This document shows, piece after piece, positions 53,858-64,000 of a DNA stretch of 64,000 nucleotides. The stretch is taken from positions 14,916,338 through 14,980,337 of the forward strand of contig CM034401.1 of assembly GCA_019925095.2 (NCBI GenBank). The letters run 5' to 3'. The DNA comes from Dendrolimus kikuchii. Lineage: Eukaryota; Arthropoda; Insecta; Lepidoptera; Lasiocampidae. The translations under genes were made by a program, and so were the position numbers. Under the pieces are notes generated by a model. That model saw only the letters and a program-made list of their open reading frames with translations, made no database searches and was not told the DNA's origin. How positions within the stretch are numbered: position 1 is the stretch's first letter; every line of letters starts with the position of its first letter.

Positions 53858-54894
53858 ACATACATACATACATACATAACTTCACGCCAGTTCCCTCGCG
53901 GGGTAGGCACGAACAACAGAGTGCCATTTAGGCTTATTCTTACACACCTCACTTGCCTCTTTGACATTCATAACTCTTGTCATGCAAGCTCGTCTGTTCT
54001 TAAGGCTCCTGACATCACCTTCTGCTAGTACACGATCAATTTGATCATGGAAGGTGTGTCGTGGCCTTCCACGACTTCTGCATCCATCCACTTTTGCATT
54101 GTATATCTGTTTAGTCATTCTTTCATCATGCATTCTTTCCACATGCCCGAACCACCGGAGCATTCCTTTCCTTACCTTCACCCCGACACTCTCTTTCAGA
54201 CCAACTCTCTTTCTTACTTCGGTATTACGAACGCGGTTCGCGAGCGTCACTCCGCAGATTTTGCGCAGTGCTCGCATCTCGACCGCGTTTACTCTACTTT
54301 CATGCTCTTTCTTCCATACCCAACTCTCGCTTCCATACGTGAGCGTAGGTACCAGCACCGCGTTGTGTACGGCGAGCTGGGCCTTCTGGCTGAGGTTCTT
54401 AGCGCCTAGAAGTTTACCTAACGCTCCATTTAAACTATTCCCCAAATTCACTCTTCTTTCTATATCAGCGGTGTACCTTCCATCCCTGCTAAAAGCACAT
54501 CCAAGATATACAAACTCATTCACTTGCTCCAGCATAACATCATCGACCATTATCCTTGCATTCGTTCTGGTTTCTTCTCTTTCAAACACCATAACCTTTG
54601 TTTTCTTCGCATTCAAATGTAAGCCTCTCGCCTGACAGTCATCTTTCATCATTGTGACTAGTGTTTGCAGTTCTGATGGCGATTCGGCTAAAAGCACGGC
54701 ATCATCCGCATAAAGCAAGGTGCTTACAACTAGATCACTCATCCGCACCCCAACATCCATCAATCTTATTCTCTGGAGACAATCGTCCAGATATAGGATG
54801 AACAGCAAAGCCGACAGCACGCAGCCCTAGCGGACGCCAATATTGACGTCAAACCAGGGCGACAGGCTGCCTTCCACTCGCACGCATGCCATAC
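53858..54894 (-). pseudogene. RTE-like reverse transcriptase, truncated, one nonsense codon
   Basis: Non-LTR retrotransposon ORF2 C-terminal part with stop after ..AYPARELA at 53882 and a 3' tail of (atgt)n (53858-53878), the end type of RTE elements. Reading from 54894: MACVRVEGSLSPWFDV, GVR then TAG (54829-54827, in place of the CAG that codes Q in the copy at 62874), GC.LSALLFILYLDDCLQRI, active-site YADDAVLLAES, LHLNAKKTKVMVF, VYLGCAFSRDGRY, VLVPTLTYGSESWVWK, GMLRWFGHVERMHDERM, GRPRHTFHDQIDRVL. The nonsense codon alone makes it inactive. The ORFs on the opposite strand here are shadows. Confidence 0.9.
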
Positions 54895-55066
54895 AGCCTT
54901 TGCCGGCCTACCTCATTACAATGCAGAGGCTCCAGGGTCGATTCCTGGCCTGGTAAATTTCGGAAATTTTCCATTATTTACTGCAGTCTGGATGTCTATG
55001 ATCGGCCCTGGAGTTATCTGTTATATATTACCCATAACGCAAGCGTAACTTGCTTAATTTGGGAAT
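54895..55066 (+). repeat. SINE S1 segment embedded in the RTE-like insertion
   Basis: From cctttgccggcctacctcat to cttgcttaatttgggaat: about 97% like the neighbouring SINE at 53540-53711. It lacks both the SINE head and its tail and has no target duplication of its own. It replaces the RTE segment that should join the endonuclease to the reverse transcriptase. Confidence 0.85.
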
Positions 55067-55206
55067 CCAGCCAGGCTTTTCTCTTTCTCTCTATATCCGC
55101 GTCCCACCATTCATCACCAGTGTATCCACATCTAAGTCGGAGAAGTCCGTGTTTGTGAAAAGGCCCACAAACCGGCTTATCACCAGGTAGTGGTCCGTTT
55201 CAAGAG
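55067..55206 (-). pseudogene. RTE-like endonuclease C-terminal fragment
   Basis: The minus strand from 55205 reads LETDHYLVISRFVGLF, i.e. the TDHYLV motif with the catalytic histidine at the end of the APE-type endonuclease. After a frameshift it continues LRCGYTGDEWWDADIERKRK, the linker towards the reverse transcriptase. It is in the same orientation as the reverse transcriptase part at 53858-54894, so both belong to one insertion bounded by the 123-bp duplication. Confidence 0.75.
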
Positions 55207-55329
55207 TCCCGATTATTTATTATTGTTTATTATCTTTTTTATTTCTTTCCTTTTCAATTTTTTTAGGAATTAAATACAGTTTAGAAAATTATGTATAACA
55301 TCAGATTGTTAAATTATGACAATACTAAT
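55207..55329. repeat. Target-site duplication, right copy (123 bp)
   Basis: Identical to 53735-53857. Confidence 0.9.
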
Positions 55330-56274
55330 GATATCTACAAATAAGCTTTCCTAAGATTACTCTAGATATCTTCATCCTCCGCATCACTAATCCTACCCCC
55401 ACTAGCAACCTTTTGCAGGTCGTCTTTCGACATGGTAACTACCCCAGGACACGTTTGCTTTATGAGCCAACGATCCTGAGACGGGCGTAACTGACCCATT
55501 GCCACATCAGCTTTCATATATTGTAAATTATATATGATGGAAAGTGATAGAAGATATCCTCATTTCGTAGTTTATGACTATGATATTACTATATGGCTTA
55601 CATAACTATTTCCAATTAAGAATTACAAAATATACATACCTATATCGCGTGGGATATATAAATTTATTGATCACAAACATTCACAAAATGTAACAATTGT
55701 CTGTCTGCTTTAATTCTCCAAATTGATAGCTTATCCGCTAGGCAAGATAAAAAATACTTTCATCTCTTTGACTAAACCGTTTATTACACTACGCTGATTA
55801 TATGAACATTTCTCGTATTTCAGTATGTATAGCTTGGTCGCGCCCACTATCTGTATCGGGCCCCTAAAATGTGTAGTATAAGGATTTAAAGATTACGCGA
55901 ACGAAGTCGCGAACAAACCCTAGTACAGAACGAACAGAAACATAATGTGGCAACGCAGAGAGAAAATACTCTCCATTTGGAGGCTGTAATATCGTCGTAT
56001 GAAAGTAACAGAGGCGGCCAACGATCATTTCTACCGTATTAACGTTATAAATTAGGACGTTAACGCTCGTTCCACACGAATAACCGTAAAATGTCTGTAG
56101 CGGTCATTTCGCACACTTGCCGGTTGGTACGCGACTTATGCGCCCCTTATTCTGCACAATGTGCTATTCTTTGTTTTGCAAGATATCGGCAATAAGTGAA
56201 TATGTCACAATTTTATGGCTCTTTTATATTACATTGTCTGTGAAATATACGATCATTGTACACTAACTATTATA
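55330..56274. other. About 950 bp without recognised gene
   Basis: The word tacgcgaacgaagtcgcgaa (55895) resembles a common repeat end, otherwise unique-looking. Confidence 0.4.
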
Positions 56275-56590
56275 TCCGTGCAGGAATAGAGAAAGAATAC
56301 AATTTTCTTGGGCCGGGTGGCGTGTTATAAGAGTCGATAAAAAAACCCATAGCCAGGTAGTAGAATATTTACCCGTCTGGATAGCCATACCAACGGGTAG
56401 CCACCTCCCCTGGTGGTTGAGTATGCCGCCATAACAACAATGGGTTGTGTACCGGCATTAGTGGCCAGGTTCCAGACTCTCTTTATAGAGCGCAGCACAT
56501 GCACACGTTTGGTGTTGCAATCCATAGGCGATGATAACCGCTTCCCATCATACTGGCTGTCTTTCTATCTGTTGAATTCATGCAATAAAA
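56275..56590 (-). repeat. Family A repeat copy, diverged
   Basis: atatccgtgcaggaatagag to tgttgaattcatgcaataaa. It has a small internal duplication (ggatagccataccaacgggtagccacc). Confidence 0.7.
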
Positions 56591-56904
56591 AACTTCAATT
56601 TATTATAACACATATAGTAAAAATAAGATCGGTGAACTGGAAGTTTTAATACTCTGTGAACCTTCACACAATTTTAGTTTTACTATTTAATCTATCAGAC
56701 AGGGTTAAAAAAATATTAGTAAGATTTTAATATCTTTGTTTCCACCAAAGTATACAGTATCTTCTCGTAATTTACATAGTATGTTTTGTACCATTTGATT
56801 GATTCGTGAATCATCATTCAGTGGTTTTCTGTTTTTTACATAACAAATATGTTTAAGATCGTAAGTGATAATAATTATATGATGCCCCTGTCTTCTATGG
56901 CATT

Positions 56905-57265
56905 TTTTGGGGCCCATGCAGGGAGTGGCGAGTCACCGTCTGCCCATTTTTCCATGTTCCCTGAACATTGCGACGGGCAGATGCCATAGTCCCCATATTC
57001 CCCCCTAGTACCACTAGCAGTTCACCCCAATAGCCCGGTACTTTTTGCCCTCATTTCCCATAATAGTCCTAAACAGACCGGGGCTTGTCTTTGGGTGCAT
57101 TATTATATGGTGTAAACGGGGATAATCGCCGGTCACTGTCACGCCACATTCACATTAAATTTGTCAAGGGGCCTCTACATGTTGGCCTTCCCATGGCCCC
57201 ACGCAAGCCCTCCAAATGTCCGGGCCATTTTTATGGCTCGTGGTCTTCAAAGACATACAATAATA
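56905..57265 (-). repeat. Family G repeat, inverted relative of 47640-48080
   Basis: gggagtggcgagtcaccgtc, tgcccatttttccatgttcc, gcgacgggcagatgccatag, aatcgccggtcactgtca, ttgtcaaggggcctctacat and catttttatggctcgtggtc. The part 56985-57110 is absent from the copy at 47640. Confidence 0.6.
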
Positions 57266-57290
57266 TGATAAGTAGATACTTATATACAAA

Positions 57291-57592
57291 TCGGGCATGT
57301 GGAAAGAATGCATGATGAAAGAATGACTAAACAGATATACAATGCAAAAGTGGATGGATGCAGAAGTCGTGGAAGGCCACGATACACCTTCCATGATCAA
57401 ATTGATCGTGTACTAGCGGAGGGTGATGTCAGGAGCCTTAAGAACAGACGAGTGTGCATGACAAGAGTTATGAATGTCAAAGAAGCAAGTGAGGTGTGTA
57501 AGAATGGGCCTAAATGGCGCTCTGTTGTTCGTGCCTACCCCGCAAGGGAACTGGCGTGAAGTTATGTATGTATGTATGTATGTATGTATGTT
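57291..57592 (+). pseudogene. RTE-like ORF2 3' end with microsatellite tail
   Basis: The frame from 57291 codes SGMWKECMMKE in one frame and, in the ORF2 frame, HVERMHDERMTKQIYNAKVD to VVRAYPARELA with stop at 57559, then a (atgt)n tail to 57592. It corresponds to the last about 90 residues of the copy at 62874-64000 with no frameshift: a 5'-truncated insertion. Confidence 0.9.
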
Positions 57593-58504
57593 ATATACAA
57601 ATATAAAAGAGAGTTTGTTTATGTGTTCTAAACTTTTCAATTATCTGATTGCAGCCGTAAGAAACTATATGTATAGAATAACAATTAACACAATAAATAC
57701 AATTCTAAAATCAACAGAGAAACATAAGTTGTATACATATAAGTCATATAACTATATATGTATAACACAAGCGTAATGTGCCTAAAATTACGCATGTGTT
57801 ATTGACCTTTGGTTAAAACATTTTGAAAGTGTGTAGGAAAATTAATCTACTGAGAATAAAACAGGATATTTTTATATTATAACGAACTAGGTGTTCGAAG
57901 ATATTTAGATTAATAGACCTGGGGACCTAAAGCGGTCACATTTACAGAATCACTTAGTGAAATTGACACGTGTCTAGATACATTAGTATGTGTAAGATAT
58001 AGCAAAAAATTCCACTTCATTTTGCTACCTGTCACATTCATAGTAAGAACTTGGGAAAGCAGCCGCTTAGGCCCTCAGAAAGGCCGTTAAAATCTGATTT
58101 AATTTAATGCCGAAAGCTATGTACTCATTTCACTTGTTAATTTGAAGAACAAGGACTATATTCTAATAAAAATAAAAATAAATGAATATTATATTATTAT
58201 TTTCCATTCTCTATGCGCAGTAAAATCTACACTGCATCCCATTTTGTTTCATAGAATGCAACAAAGGCAATCGAATACCGCTAATGGGATAGTACAATTG
58301 AAACTGCTCGGCGGAAAATCGGGCAATAAGTATGCATCACGTCGACGGTCGCGGTGCCGCTTCTAGACAACTCTAGCTCTCTGGCTGGATATCCCGTACG
58401 GGTTGCCAGTTAACGCCGGTAAAGAAAAACACAACAAAGACTAAAAACAAAAAATAAATATTTTCTACAACAATTTAATGCTTTTAGTATTTTCTTAACT
58501 TTTG
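57593..58504. other. No recognised gene
   Basis: AT-rich up to 58230, then a moderately GC-rich unassigned patch at 58260-58420 (cgacggtcgcggtgccgctt). Confidence 0.4.
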
Positions 58505-58900
58505 GCGTCTACTGCACATAATTAAAACTACGTTTTAACGATTATAAAGGCGGCATTTTATTTAATTTTATTTCAGCAACTTTTTAGTAGCCGTGATCGC
58601 AGAAGATAAAGATGTCAAGTGATCACGGCTACAAAAAAAGTAGCCGAAACGTTGAAGTAAGAATTAAAATGCCGCGCTTATAATCGTTTATAATTTAATA
58701 ATTATTTGCTAATATTTTCTTAAGTTTTCGCGAGTTGTTATACATAATAAAATTACGTTTTAACGGTTCTAAGCGCGGTAATTTATTTGATTTTTGTTAT
58801 TCTGACGTTTCGGCCACTTTTCAGTGGCCGTGATCATGGAAGACAAAGATGTCAAGTGTCAACGAGTATTGTTGAAGTTTTATTTAGCCTACCGCCAATA
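58505..58900. repeat. Fold-back family B: one imperfect fold-back plus one arm
   Basis: 58505-58700 has arms attaaaactacgttttaacg, attataaaggcggcatttta, gtagccgtgatcgcag and their imperfect complement (gatcacggctac, gtagccgaaacgttg, aatgccgcgcttataatcgt). 58720-58900 is a second, single arm (ttacgttttaacggttctaa, gacgtttcggccacttttca, gtggccgtgatcatggaaga). Confidence 0.7.
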
Positions 58901-58929
58901 TTTGTGGCCCTTGCATAATGTTGAAGGAT

Positions 58930-59130
58930 GGAACCCCGAGAGTATCTCCGTAACCGCGACTTGGCAATCTCACTTCTTGCTTGCGGTGCTAGTGCCATTC
59001 TAACATGGCGAATCCCACAATACCACCATGTTTCTCGCGCGGTGGATAGACCTCAAACGGATTAACCCTCGTTAAAAAGGTAGACTATAGACCTAATAAA
59101 GCGGGCAACGTGCTTTCTGGGTTGATCGTC
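58930..59130 (-). repeat. GC-rich repeat, diverged relative of 51950-52040
   Basis: See 51610-52140: shared ggtgctagtgcc.., atggcgaatcccac and ggtggatagacctcaaacgg words. Confidence 0.35.
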
Positions 59131-59409
59131 AAAATGCTTATAGATGGTAATTTGTCAAAAAATCAATTTAAAGCTGCATCCCCAAATAAAGTGTTTTATT
59201 TTACTTTTGTACACACGGTATTAAAGTGGACATATTACATACACATTGTTTGAATGTATACGAGTATATATCTAATTTATAATATCACTGTATATCTAAT
59301 TATACATATATATGTATATATAATAGTTTATTTATATTTTAATTTAGTTTAGTATAGCACCAAAAATCGTTTCTTGTAATTTTATGTTCTTTAAAATCTC
59401 CTTAGACAC

Positions 59410-59530
59410 TGGGTTGCCTGGAGAAGATCGCTATAAGCGATAAGGCCGCCCATTGTTCTAATGCAAATGTATCCATATCAATTGTCTATATTTAAGATTA
59501 TGGTGAACAACAAATAGTTTTCATTCGTTC
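59410..59530 (+). repeat. Family E repeat copy
   Basis: gggttgcctggagaagatcg, ctataagcgataaggccgcc, cattgttctaatgc and the tail attatggtgaacaacaaata. Confidence 0.65.
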
Positions 59531-59995
59531 ATTCATTCATAATATTTTTTACCGTTACGTCGTTCTAGACTTTTCTTAACTATATGTTGGCTTTATGATT
59601 AATTGTTGCCAGAATTTACATATTTCCAGTGTACCCATATGTTGCAGTAATCGGCTGAAAAATATACAGTTTTCCTGTAAAGTAATGGTGGCAACACTAT
59701 GCCGTAGACTCAATACCATTAGTACAGCTAGTTCACTTATAATACGAGTGTGTTCTCAACGTGGCTAGAACCACTGAAATATACATGTTAGCAATAGCAA
59801 TGTAAGTGAAAAGATATCGGATACATCCAGGATTCCTTTTATGTATATTAAGTAATTTGAATCGAAACAGCGTGATTTATTAATATACATAATATGAAGC
59901 TCCTCGATGACTAAATAGGAACTTGAAATATAGATAAGTTTGATAGTAGCTTTAAGTTTTACGACTTTAGAAAATATCAACTTTAAAGAACTATT

Positions 59996-60653
59996 TAAAT
60001 ATATATAAAAATGAATCCTTATTTCCCTTGGTCACGCCATCACGCGTGAACGGTTGGACCGATTTCGCTAATTCTTTTTTTATTGTGTTTGTTATTATCA
60101 GGAGAAGGTTTTTATGAAAGAAAAATTAATAAAATTGCGCGGAAAATTATACATTTTAAGAATACTTAACCACCATATAAAGTTGTTTCTAATCTAACCT
60201 TAGCGCTTTGGACAATATAAACTTTTTTAATATAACCTTATGACGTTTGACATAGAATTGACAGAATTTGTGCTGCAAATATCGTCAAAGAGGATGTAAA
60301 AAAACTGAATATCGTTTAAAACAGATACTTCGGTCGGATTTATTTTATTGATAAAATACATGTAAAATAATTAATTTATTATTTCTTACAAAAAAGATGT
60401 AAGAAAACTGAATTTCTTAGTGCACATCACGATTAGTTCAGAGTCATCACGCCTAATATTAAAAGTTCAATTTTATATGTTAAATGTCGCCTGTTCCCGT
60501 GTCAGAATACCAACAAAACTATTTATATACGCGCATGAAAAAAAGCTGTGAATGTTGTATATCATAAAGCATTCGATTTTTTTTTATTAATTATACCAAT
60601 TCGAATTCAATATTCATAGTTAAGGCAGGACAACGACTGTCGGGTCAGCTAGT
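59996..60653 (+). repeat. Interspersed repeat ending gtcgggtcagctagt
   Basis: Begins aaatatatataaaaatgaat, has cacgcgtgaacggttggacc, gatttcgctaattctttttt and atcaggagaaggtttttatg, and ends acgactgtcgggtcagctag. Relative of 29438-29832. No ORF. Confidence 0.65.
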
Positions 60654-61699
60654 TTAAATATAAATTCGTCTTAATGATATAAACTGTATATTGGTATCTT
60701 ACCCCATTAATAAAAGTTAAATGTCTCTCTGCAACTTCAAAAGAAATGTCAACATTTAAAAGAGGTAGTAGTACTATATATACTCCGTAGTTGTAATGTT
60801 CATAACTGACAAACCACTTTCCATCAGATGACCTGTCCGCCTATTTGCTGTGTATTCTAGAAGTAAAAAAACATCAATGTAAAGAATATTGCGGCCCGCG
60901 GTTTCTAATATGTCTCAAAGGTCTATATATATAAAAAGGTTGAGTATCGCTGATTTAAACGTAATCGTAAAGAACTGTTATTAGAATTTTTTGTCTACGT
61001 GTCGGTTTGAAATTTTCTCTCGAAAGGATTTCAATGAAAATTTTATGCATGAAAATGGGAATTTTGTGTTTAATTTTTGTGTTTCGTTTAGACATCTTGC
61101 AGGTCCTAGAAATATACAAAAATAAAATACATTCCAGGCGCAAACGTTGTCAGGGGCACACTTAGTCCTACAAAAGACCCTTTTACATTGACAGGTTGAA
61201 AACAAGATTCGTCTTAAAATAATTAGGCAAACAATTTGAAAGTACACAAAAGTAAAGGAATCTGTCACTAATTGAGAAGCGACGAGAAAGAAAATGCGAC
61301 GACAAATATTTATTTCAATCAACGATATGTTGCTAGCTCCCAAGGTATAAAAACCTACATAACTATTTTAAGAGACATCATAATATTTTCAAATAGATAT
61401 AGTTTGTTGTCTAGCTAATTCTAAGGTTTCGGTTTCGTAAGGTGCTGAAAAGATAAGAGAAATAAACGACAAGATATGCGCAACACACCTAGCTAAACTG
61501 TATTATTGTTTTCATTTTTACACATAACACAATAGTTTTAGAAAATTAATGGAGTGTTACAGTGTTATAATTATTCAAAGCATAACTTACAAACATACAA
61601 AACGTAACTAACTAAATGAATAAAATATATTTAAGTAACTGCATATCCTCTAACATTTATGTGTACCACCTTTGACCAATATAATTCGTTTTATTCCTG
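60654..61699. other. No recognised gene
   Basis: A short family A end fragment lies at about 60810-60865 (accactttccatcagatgac). ORFs at 60955-61343 have no domain. Confidence 0.4.
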
Positions 61700-61830
61700 C
61701 CACGGGTTGTCTGGAAGAGATCGCGATAAGACCGCCTATTGTGCACATTTACAATATTTTTAGGCTATAAGTTTTTCTGTGTTTTCTGTAATGGTGAACA
61801 ATAAAGTGTAATAGATAACATATCTAACTT
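61700..61830 (+). repeat. Family E repeat copy
   Basis: acgggttgtctggaagagat, cgcgataagaccgcctattg, tgcacatttacaatattttt and atggtgaacaataaagtgta. Very similar to 5490-5640. Confidence 0.7.
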
Positions 61831-62873
61831 ATTCTGAACTAACACTCTAGTACAGTTTTTTATAAAATATCATCAGCGTTGTGTCGGATATAAATTCGGG
61901 CACAGCAATAAACTGAATGCAGACATTGTTTACTGAAAATGCGGCTTACAACTTCTCAAAATATGCTTTTTACATTTAAGACGCATACATGTAAGATGTA
62001 TGTGTCTTAAGTAATTGTAGCAAGGTACGTCACTATTTCTTCAAAAAAATCTTTCAAATAACAATATTTTATTAGCGAATAAATTGGCACATAAATGTTA
62101 GTTAGAATCAAGCCTTCCTTTTCGGAGGAACTGCTGGTATACACGCCACACCGGTTAAAAGCAGAATGAGACAAGTGCTCTCTTTGTGTGAGCGTGTCTG
62201 TGTCTATGTGTATATAAGTGAGTGTGTTTATCTGCACAAATATATATACAAACAAACACACACACATACAAGTATTATTTATATTCTTTATATTTTTAAA
62301 TTTATTTTAGGTAGGTTTTTATACATTTGGAACTTTAACATCCCTTACTAAGCGTGCAATTGACAAGTCTCTGACATCGGAGAGATTCGAGAAAAAGGGT
62401 TCCTTTGCTTTTCCTCGAGAAAATTTGATTGAGTGGATATTTAAGCCCTTTTACCTTTTAAAGTCGTATCTAATTAACACGGAAAGAGGCTAATTGAGTA
62501 TTTATTCGTGATAAGTGGAACGAAGAATGAATGGAATGTGGGGAAGAGGTACATTGGCGTTTTCTAAGGTTCTTATTAATTAGGTGGCAGAGAAAAACAT
62601 TACCTTTCATTAAAAGCCAGGCGTTGCGTTTCATAAATATTTGTTTTAAAATAACTTCTTAAACATTTTGTTTCTACATTGAATTCAATGTGAGGACAAA
62701 TTAATTCGAAACTTGGATTGGTTGGCTTATTCTGAGACTTAGTATTATTACCTACTTTATCTTGAGAGCAAGAATCACACAGTCTATATTGCTTTAAATT
62801 TTTATCTAGGCGTTATTCGCCCTGAAAATATCCGATCCGTCCTGCGAAATGCCCATTCCGGCATTAAAAGTAA
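61831..62873. other. About 1 kb without recognised gene
   Basis: An (ac)n run lies at 62255-62268. The small ORFs at 62007-62351 overlap in antisense around simple sequence. Confidence 0.45.
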
Positions 62874-64000
62874 TACATACATACATACATAACTTCACGC
62901 CAGTTCCCTTGCGGGGTAGGCACGAACAACAGAGTGCCATTTAGGCTTATTCTTACACACCTCACTTGCCTCTTTGACATTAATAACTCTTGTCATGCAA
63001 GCTCGTCTGTTCTTCAGGCTCCTGACATCACCTTTTGCTACTACACGATCAATTTGATCATGGAAGGTGTGTCGTGGCCTTCCACGACTTCTGCATCCAT
63101 CCACTTTTGCATTGTATATCTGTTTAGTCATTCTTTCATCATGCATTCTTTCCACATGCCCGAACCACCGGAGCATTCCTTTCCTTACCTTCACCCCGAC
63201 ACTCTCTTTCAGACCAACTCTCTTTCTTACTTCGGTATTACGAACGCGGTCCGCGAGCGTCACTCCGCAGATTTTGCGCAGTGCTCGCATCTCGACCGCG
63301 TTTACTCTACTTTCATGCTCTCTCTTCCATACCCAACTCTCGCATCCATACGTGAGCGTAGGTACCAGCACCGCGTTGTGTATGGCGAGCTGGGCCTTGT
63401 GGCTGAGGGTCTTAGCGCCTAGAAGTTTACCTAACTCTCCATTCACACTAATCCCCAAATTCACTCTTCTTTCTATATCAGCGGTGTACCTTCCATCCCT
63501 GCTAAAAGCACATCCAAGATATACAAACTCACTCACTTGCTTCAGCATAACATCATCGACCATTATCCTTGCATTTGTTCTGGTTTCTTCTCTTTCAAAC
63601 ACCATAACCTTTGTTTTCTTCGCATTCAAATGTAAGCCTCTCGCCTGACAGTCATCTTTCATCATTGTGACTAGTGTTTGCAGTTCTGATAGCGATTCGG
63701 CTAAAAGCACGGCATCATCCGCATAAAGCAGGGTACTTACAACTAGATCACTCATCCGCACCCCAACATCCATCAATCTTATTCTCTGGAGACAATCGTC
63801 CAGGTATAGGATGAACAGCAAAGCCGACAGCATGCAGCCCTGGCGGACGCCAATATTGACGTCAAACCAGGGCGACAGGCTGCCTTCCACTCGCACGCAT
63901 GCCATACAGTCCTCGTAAGTGGACTGCACAGCACGCATCAATTGGCCATTAATCCCCTATCCAGGCAATATGTCCCAGAGGTCCTTCCGCACAACCCTGT
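62874..64000 (-). mobile_element. RTE-like non-LTR retrotransposon, running off the right edge
   Basis: 3' tail (atgt)n at 62874-62890, ORF2 stop TGA just below 62898, and an open frame to about 63956. Seen from the N-terminal side: RVVRKDLWDILPG, a TAG stop (63959-63957), GINGQLMRAVQSTYEDCMAC, GSLSPWFDVNIGVRQGC, active-site YADDAVLLAES, LHLNAKKTKVMVF, VYLGCAFSRDG, LVPTLTYGCESWVWK, ICGVTLADRVRNTEVRKR, RWFGHVERM, GRPRHTFHDQIDRV, ending AYPARELA. The 348-codon stretch carries reverse transcriptase palm and thumb regions; the endonuclease lies outside the window. The nonsense codon suggests an inactive copy. RTE assignment rests on the tail type, absence of poly(A), and protein pattern; a sister clade is possible. 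Confidence 0.88.

Noticed and set aside
54054..54635. 193-codon plus-strand ORF (and its twin at 63067-63648)
   Set aside because: Antisense shadow of the RTE-like reverse transcriptase; present in both copies only because the sense strand is conserved.

Overview
The window looks like AT-rich nuclear DNA of a moth or butterfly (Lepidoptera). Three things point there: a single-copy gene of the 30K low-molecular-weight lipoprotein family, which is typical of Lepidoptera; many interspersed repeat families that I recognise as characteristic of lepidopteran genomes; and a eukaryotic gene layout (TATA box, GT-AG intron, variant poly(A) signal). I see no bacterial-style operons, rRNA, true tRNA genes or CRISPR arrays. 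I cannot name the species.

Only one credible host gene is present: an intronless coding exon for a 250-residue 30K-type lipoprotein on the minus strand at 37306-38058. Upstream of it there is a probable non-coding first exon with TATA box and splice donor near 39.43-39.48 kb. Nearly everything else is transposable-element sequence at different stages of decay.

Layout. 0-5.3 kb: interspersed repeats, two solo LTRs (minus), and a decayed non-LTR reverse transcriptase C-terminus. 5.3-18 kb: AT-rich DNA with SINEs, a fold-back element, two more solo LTRs (plus) and an inverted repeat pair. 20.2-23.7 kb: a compact Ty3/gypsy-type LTR element (minus) with nearly identical 180-bp LTRs and an 839-codon gag-pol ORF. 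The ORF lacks the reverse transcriptase core and the integrase core. 24-36 kb: many copies of a 300-bp GC-rich repeat, RTE-like 3' ends, a 99-bp-arm fold-back and a 32-bp minisatellite. 36.9-39.5 kb: a SINE and the host gene. 40.0-41.7 kb: a Tc1-like DNA transposon with a deleted transposase and a SINE inserted in it. 42-53 kb: SINEs, a probable MITE, GC-rich repeat islands and another non-LTR remnant. 53.5-55.3 kb: an RTE-like insertion bounded by a perfect 123-bp target-site duplication, with a SINE segment embedded in it. 56-64 kb: more repeats, and at the right edge a second, longer RTE-like copy that runs out of the window.

The genes do not form a pathway. The relationships are those of nested and interacting mobile elements: SINE in Tc1, SINE fused with RTE, gypsy next to RTE and SINE fragments. 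I found no convincing new defence or metabolic system. The most interesting objects are the chimeric RTE/SINE insertion, the young-looking but core-deleted gypsy element, and the signal-peptide-less 30K gene with its predicted split promoter/first exon. Element names are by recognition of motifs only; no database search was run.
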